Of a DNA stretch of 64,000 nucleotides, positions 59,362 through 64,000 are shown piece by piece. A program made the position numbers and the translations under genes. The stretch is taken from contig NW_017386020.1 of the NCBI RefSeq assembly GCF_000237925.1, positions 1,054,001 through 1,118,000 of the forward strand. Direction: 5' to 3'. The notes under the pieces are model-generated. The model saw only the letters and a list, made by a program, of their open reading frames with translations, did not search any database and had not been told where the DNA came from. The first letter of the stretch is position 1. Each line of letters starts with the position of its first letter. The DNA is from Schistosoma mansoni. Lineage: Eukaryota > Platyhelminthes > Trematoda > Strigeidida > Schistosomatidae.

Positions 59362-59535
59362 ATGCAAGTTGGGACTGCAACGTCGGTTCTAAACCCTACT
59401 TCGGAATATTTGAATAGTCAAGGAACATGGGTCACATATATTTTGGTGATTCTGGTAGTGCACTTCATTTTACTATGTGTTCCACTCCTCAGTACCGCTG
59501 TTGTTTGGACGTTAACATGTACCTTTCACAATATC
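59362..59535 (+). CDS. ORMDL: ORMDL exon 1 (residues 1-58)
   Basis: Starts at ATG 59362 and ends at donor GTATGT 59536, exactly 58 codons. An AG (TTCTAAG) about 27 bases before the ATG could accept a 5' UTR exon or a spliced leader. Confidence 0.93.
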
Positions 59536-60941
59536 GTATGTTCTTATCATTTGTAATTACCTACTGTCTAGAGTTAATTTATGCGCTATAAGTTTTGTTT
59601 TTGACACCATGCACGACTAAAAGTTATTTACCATATAGTAAAACAATTTAAGGTATAATGAATCGTATATTAATATTAAAGCCCATTATAATATTATCCA
59701 GTATTCATCCTAAATCATGAGAGTTTCCATGGTACTTCACCGTTTACCTTATCTAACTATACACATTTTTATTCCATTCATGGTCACTAATTGTGTCTAT
59801 CGAACTCTTAGACCTGTAGATTCTTCAAAGTTCATTTAAAATTACTATCTATACTTCTAGCTGAAATACATTTTCGAAATCCATCGAAGTATTGTTTTAT
59901 TTACACATCCTCGTAATACAGTTAAAATCTTTAAGTCATAGCTCACCATTGGTACCAGAATAATCACTATAACTACGGAATGTACATCTCCGAGTTACAA
60001 TTTTGTGAGTACAATTTTTGTACCCGTCTAGGGCTGATCATTTGAGAGGACATTCGAAGAAAGCCCAAAAACCAAGATCAAATCGTCTACGTCTGGAGTT
60101 TCGTTTCTCGCACCGAGTAGTGAATTGCTGGAATTCCCTACCAGAACACGTAATATCAGCACCTTCTGTTGATATATTCAAAACGAGATTGGACCTCCAC
60201 AGTGTAACAAACTGCAAGGATTAAAATATGTCAATAGACCTCCTATCCTTATTACTGAAGACTAAAGATGATAATGTGCTTCATACAGTTCAGGTCTACG
60301 TAATTGGCTTCAAACCTCATACAGATTTTAGCTAATGATGCTTCTATGCCACACAAAGCTCAGTGGTGGGCGGGAAGTCCAAACTTACGAATTGTTCTTT
60401 TAAAGCTGAGTGATTTAACCAAACCATGGTTCATCAGGACCGTTTTATTTCACTAAGAGTATACCTTAAAATCCATAATGTCTGGTGGCTTAACAGACGA
60501 ATCTGAACTATTAAAACCCAATTTAATGTAAGGATGTGCTTCTTTAAAACCTTCCTTTGCAAATATCTCATTTCAACAGTTACAAGATTGTTGAGTATTT
60601 TCGTCATCCGTAGAAAGCACTTTACCATTAAGTTCCCATGCAGCTGTGGTAATCCCAATGTGCCTCAATTTTTGCTTCGACTTCAATCGTGATATCTGCT
60701 AGGATATTCTCAAATTATATCTGAGTCAATGTTATTCCAATTATGCCGTATCCTATAAATACATTTACTTCATATCACTTTATTCATAGGTTATGTATCG
60801 ATTGTTACACTGGGAGAAAGGCAGTCCGTATGAAACATTAGATCAAGGAGAATCTCGTGTTCTCACTCAATGGGAACAGTTTGACGATGGTGAACAATTT
60901 TCACCGACGAAGAAATTCCTCTTAGTTGTCCCGATTGTTTT
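59362..60941 (+). CDS. ORMDL: ORMDL-family protein (5' part; continues past the window)
   Basis: Exon 1 (59362-59535) and exon 2 (60790-60941) join in phase 0 and align without gaps to residues 1-108 of human ORMDL proteins: MQVGTATSVLNPTSEYLNSQ at the N-terminus, a hydrophobic pair of membrane segments at about residues 23-52 ending VVWTLT, HN at 56-57, then KGSPYETLDQG and RVLTQWEQFDDG. ORMDLs are endoplasmic-reticulum membrane proteins that bind serine palmitoyltransferase and restrain sphingolipid synthesis when ceramide is high. Family length is about 153 residues, so roughly 44 residues (last membrane segments) are missing. Exon 2 ends in phase 2 with donor GTAAGT, and no matching exon is seen before base 64000. 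Residue 13, Asn in human ORMDL3, is Thr here. Identity is very secure. Confidence 0.95.
60005..60230 (+). mobile_element. CR1-like LINE 3' fragment in ORMDL intron 1
   Basis: The open frame contains YPSRADHLRGHSKK, FRFSHRVVNCWNSLPEHVIS and SVDIFKTRLD, the typical end of CR1-like reverse-transcriptase ORFs in flukes. Same strand as the host gene. Only the last 70 or so residues remain. Confidence 0.8.
60790..60941 (+). CDS. ORMDL: ORMDL exon 2 (residues 59-108)
   Basis: Acceptor TATTCATAG and donor GTAAGT at 60942. It encodes VMYRLLHWEKGSPYETLDQG through KKFLLVVPIV and two bases of the next codon. It is 152 bases, phase 0 to phase 2. Confidence 0.95.
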
Positions 60942-61147
60942 GTAAGTTCCGGTTACAACTTCCCCATGTAATTCTGCTTATCTCTTCATACCAATAATAG
61001 TTGAGAGTTTTTTGTCATCGATAAAGTTCATTTTAAATTTTATTAAAACGAAGGCGACAAAATGTCAGTGTATCATACAAAACATAGCAGCTAACACGGA
61101 TTTGTATTGGTTCAATTCAACACATCACGCTTAGATATTGATAAAAT

Positions 61148-61680
61148 GTTTTATTTACTTATTTAAACATAAATATTGGTACAAAGGGGCACCAGATTTA
61201 TATGCGCCGCACAAATCTCATTTGATTTGTGTGAGGGCTGTGATACTGCTCGGGTGCCCAAACCGAAGCAGGTGGTTTTCTTAGGGAGCCACATCCAGAG
61301 TCTTTGACCTAAAGGTCTGATCCACAAGACAGTGGAGCAACGTAAAGAGATACAGTCCCATGGTATACAGTGACCAACAATAGGTTCATACGCCATTTAT
61401 TTCCTCAGGATACTGGAGCCCATGCACACCACTGGTTTGGGATCAAGGTTTTACAACTCCCCTAAGTGGACCCTCCGTATCCACCAACCCGTTTAAAGCA
61501 CCAGACATTAGCTTTTCGTCCTCTCAATTTCGAAAACAACACCCCACCCCGCCGCTAGAAGGCATTGAGTAGGACTTCCCTGGCAGAGGCAATATACGCG
61601 TGGCCATGTGAGAGCATTTCGAGAGGTAGAGATGACTCTCCCTACTCTCAGCCATATCAGGGCATTCGGGGACGTTGCGA
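61148..61680 (-). repeat. Repeat C, left arm of palindrome
   Basis: Full-length minus copy, arm of an inverted pair with 61738-62262. Arms are almost identical except near the centre. In ORMDL intron 2. Confidence 0.88.
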
Positions 61681-61737
61681 CTATTCACTCCATCTATGTA
61701 ACACTTCGATAACATAGCGTTGTTCTCACCCTTATGT

Positions 61738-62262
61738 TTCCCCAAATGCCTTGGTACGGCCGAGGGTGTGGAGAGTCCGCTCTCCCTCTTGAAATGCTCT
61801 CACATGGCCACGCGTATATTGCCTCTGCCAGGGAAGTCCTACTCAATGCCTTCTAGCGGCGGGGTGGGGTGTTGTTTTCGAAATTGAGAGGACGAAAAGC
61901 TAATGTCTGGTGCTTTAAACGGGTTGGTGGATACGGAGGGTCCACTTAGGGGAGTTGTAAAACCTTGATCCCAAACCAGTGGTGTGCATGGGCTCCAGTA
62001 TCCTGAGGAAATAAATGGCGTATGAACCTATTGTTGGTCACTGTATACCATGGGACTGTATCTCTTTACGTTGCTCCACTGTCTTGTGGATCAGACCTTT
62101 AGGTCAAAGACTCTGGATGTGGCTCCCTAAGAAAACCACCTGCTTCGGTTTGGGCACCCGAGCAGTATCACAGCCCTCACACAAATCAAATGAGATTTGT
62201 GCGGCGCATATAAATCTGGTGCCCCTTTGTACCAATATTTGTGTTTAAATAAATTGTATATT
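61738..62262 (+). repeat. Repeat C, right arm of palindrome
   Basis: Full-length plus copy. The 77-codon open frame in it differs from that of the left arm only in the penultimate residue. Confidence 0.88.
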
Positions 62263-62264
62263 GA

Positions 62265-63155
62265 CCTATGTCAAATTTATGCTACATAAATTCTTAGTCA
62301 GAATTTAACTTCCGAAGATACCAGCCGGTTATCTAAGCCCGATCTATGAAAACAAATCAAGAAGACAGATTTTTGATATTTGTATGTTCAATAGGAGGTA
62401 TAAAATGCTGATAATCCTTCTCTTAAGTAGTCGGTAGTTGCGAACGAATCTAAAGATATACGACAGGTTTTGCCTACAATTCGCTTAAAAACTTTTTTTT
62501 CGACTGTTGTTAGAATGACATTCGCAAACAATAATCAGGATTAAGATAGTAACTCTACTTTAATTGTCAGTGGGCCTGAATACACGTAGCGGACCAGGGA
62601 TATTACTGACATAGTATTCTACGGATACTAGCAATCCTTCGAAGACAACGATCACCAGGCACAGTGAGTCACCGAGTATCTCCAGTCTAGAGATGCCATC
62701 ATCATAACAACAAGAACTAGAATAGGACTTTCTTCATTATCACCTATGTAAATACAAATTTAAAAATAAAATCACAAGTAAAGATTACCATTAATTCACA
62801 TGCGTCCGTAAGAAAGAAAAAATCTATACAGGTTATTGGAACATCTATTTAGTGAAACAAGTGAGAGAATAAAACAACTTAATTGATTTTCAAGAATCAA
62901 AACAAACACTCATCTTAACAAACTTATTTCTAACGAGCACATACAAATGCATTACTGATAAAATATGGTTTGCATTAAATATCCAACTCAATACGTTTTA
63001 TGTGAACCATTTTATCTATATGTACAGTTTTAATGCCTTCATGTAAATAATTAATAAATTACTTTTTCCCAGTCACTTAAACATTTCCCCTCATTTACAA
63101 CTGTGAATACACTGGTTTTTGCAACTAAACGGAATTAATGATTAAGAATTAGGCC
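62265..63155. other. ORMDL intron 2, nothing recognised
   Basis: AT-rich. I searched for the missing ORMDL exon (a split-codon start after phase 2, then a SFYTKYD-like stretch) and did not find it. Confidence 0.4.
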
Positions 63156-63159
63156 AAAC

Positions 63160-63500
63160 AGTCAGTCAGTCACAAACGTGGAGCCTGTACATATGTACAT
63201 CAGTTCAAGTTGCCATACCCCATTAACACAGAGAGATGAAATTGTCGGGCCAAATCATATAATAGTAGAGGTAGTAAGTGTCAGTGATAATAGTAAAAAT
63301 CAGACATCGAAGGTACGATTCAAGAAGAAAATATAAGTTAGTGAAGTAAAAACAAAAAACGTTATGAGAAATTTTAATCTCAGAATTTGGAGGAAGACTA
63401 GGACTGGATGCACCTACTCCATTGCGAACGACTTTTAGCCATGCCATTTAAAATTTTTAATTATTGGTTACGGTAATCACTCGGATCCCAACCAGGTAGT
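63160..63500 (-). repeat. Repeat H copy with tetranucleotide tail
   Basis: Minus orientation, beginning with the (CAGT)n tail and GTTCAAGTTGCCATACCC, then TTTTAATCTCAGAATTTGG. Short tail remnants of the same family are at 2700-2790 and 7297-7400. Confidence 0.6.
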
Positions 63501-64000
63501 CTACACCTATTAACATGGCTAAGTCCAACAGTCTGGTTTTAATCCAATGGGGACTCAATGACCTCCATAACTGATTTCCTCCAATCCCATGTAACATCTG
63601 GCCATTTTTATTTTGTATCTGACACTTCATTTGTCAGCATGTTACTTTACTCGGAAAAAAAGCTTTCTGGCAAATGGTTTTGTCCTTAACATTGGTTCCT
63701 TCAGGGTTCCAGTCGATTATCTTCTTCCATGAGCAACCACCACTTAGTCACATCGTATCATTTGATATCATCTATCGATTTACGTTCTATTCATTCAATT
63801 CAACAATCCTCATAAGTCCCTTGTACTATAATTGTCTAATGAATAGGGGTGTGTCTGAGATGTTGACTAACATCTTGAAAGTACTACATACAAACACCTC
63901 AGGCAGAGTAAGGGCATACAACCACCCCTCTCCATTGTTTTTTCCAAACAGTGGGCTGTTCAATCTCATTATTCCTCTTTAACTTTGCCATCGATGGCGT

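Noticed and set aside
1-64000. CRISPR arrays, bacterial operons, rRNA genes
   Set aside because: The window is plainly eukaryotic nuclear DNA; no spaced direct-repeat array or rRNA-like conserved block was seen.

Overview
This is an AT-rich, intron-rich eukaryotic window from a blood fluke (genus Schistosoma, or a very close relative). The diagnosis rests on the repeats: Smα-type tRNA-derived SINEs carrying a hammerhead ribozyme, SR2/RTE-like and CR1-like LINE pieces, a Penelope-like element with a GIY-YIG tail, and a schistosome-type gag remnant. The species cannot be named from the sequence alone. A run of exactly 200 N (47702-47901) marks an assembly gap.

Three host genes lie on the + strand. 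(1) 10283-18994: the last six recognisable exons of a serine/threonine/asparagine-rich protein of unknown function, 421 residues visible, with a poly(A) signal at 19132. Its 5' part is not identified. (2) 32180-52652: a complete seven-exon gene for a 173-residue calmodulin-like protein with four canonical EF-hands, spread over about 20 kb by repeat-filled introns. (3) 59362-60941 and beyond: the first two exons of an ORMDL-family regulator of serine palmitoyltransferase. The remaining C-terminal part (about 44 residues) should lie past the right edge. A possible terminal exon of another gene ends 138 bases before the ORMDL start codon.

Most of the rest is repeats. Region by region: 1-10 kb has degraded repeats and one well-kept Smα hammerhead. 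10-19 kb is gene 1, with two near-identical inverted 400-bp elements around three of its exons. 19-32 kb is intergenic, with a Penelope-like remnant (25.75-26.96 kb, minus), a CR1-like LINE remnant (26.96-28.48 kb, plus) and an RTE 3' end. 32-53 kb is the calmodulin-like gene. 53-59 kb is intergenic with an LTR-element fossil. 59-64 kb is ORMDL, whose second intron holds a palindrome of about 1.1 kb.

The most interesting system is a second hammerhead family, called family A here. At least a dozen copies combine a tRNA-like pol III promoter segment, a hammerhead core (CTGAGGA ... GAAAC ... GTC) and a tail ending in CCACAAAACCCCTTCTGA. Several copies are fold-back (tail also present inverted at the 5' end). 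Others show head-to-tail dimer junctions, and in one dimer the next unit starts at the hammerhead cleavage site. That is what a retrozyme-like life cycle (transcription, self-cleavage, circularisation, reverse transcription in trans) would leave behind. The Penelope-like element is a candidate enzyme source. This life cycle is inference; the hammerheads and junctions are visible in the sequence.
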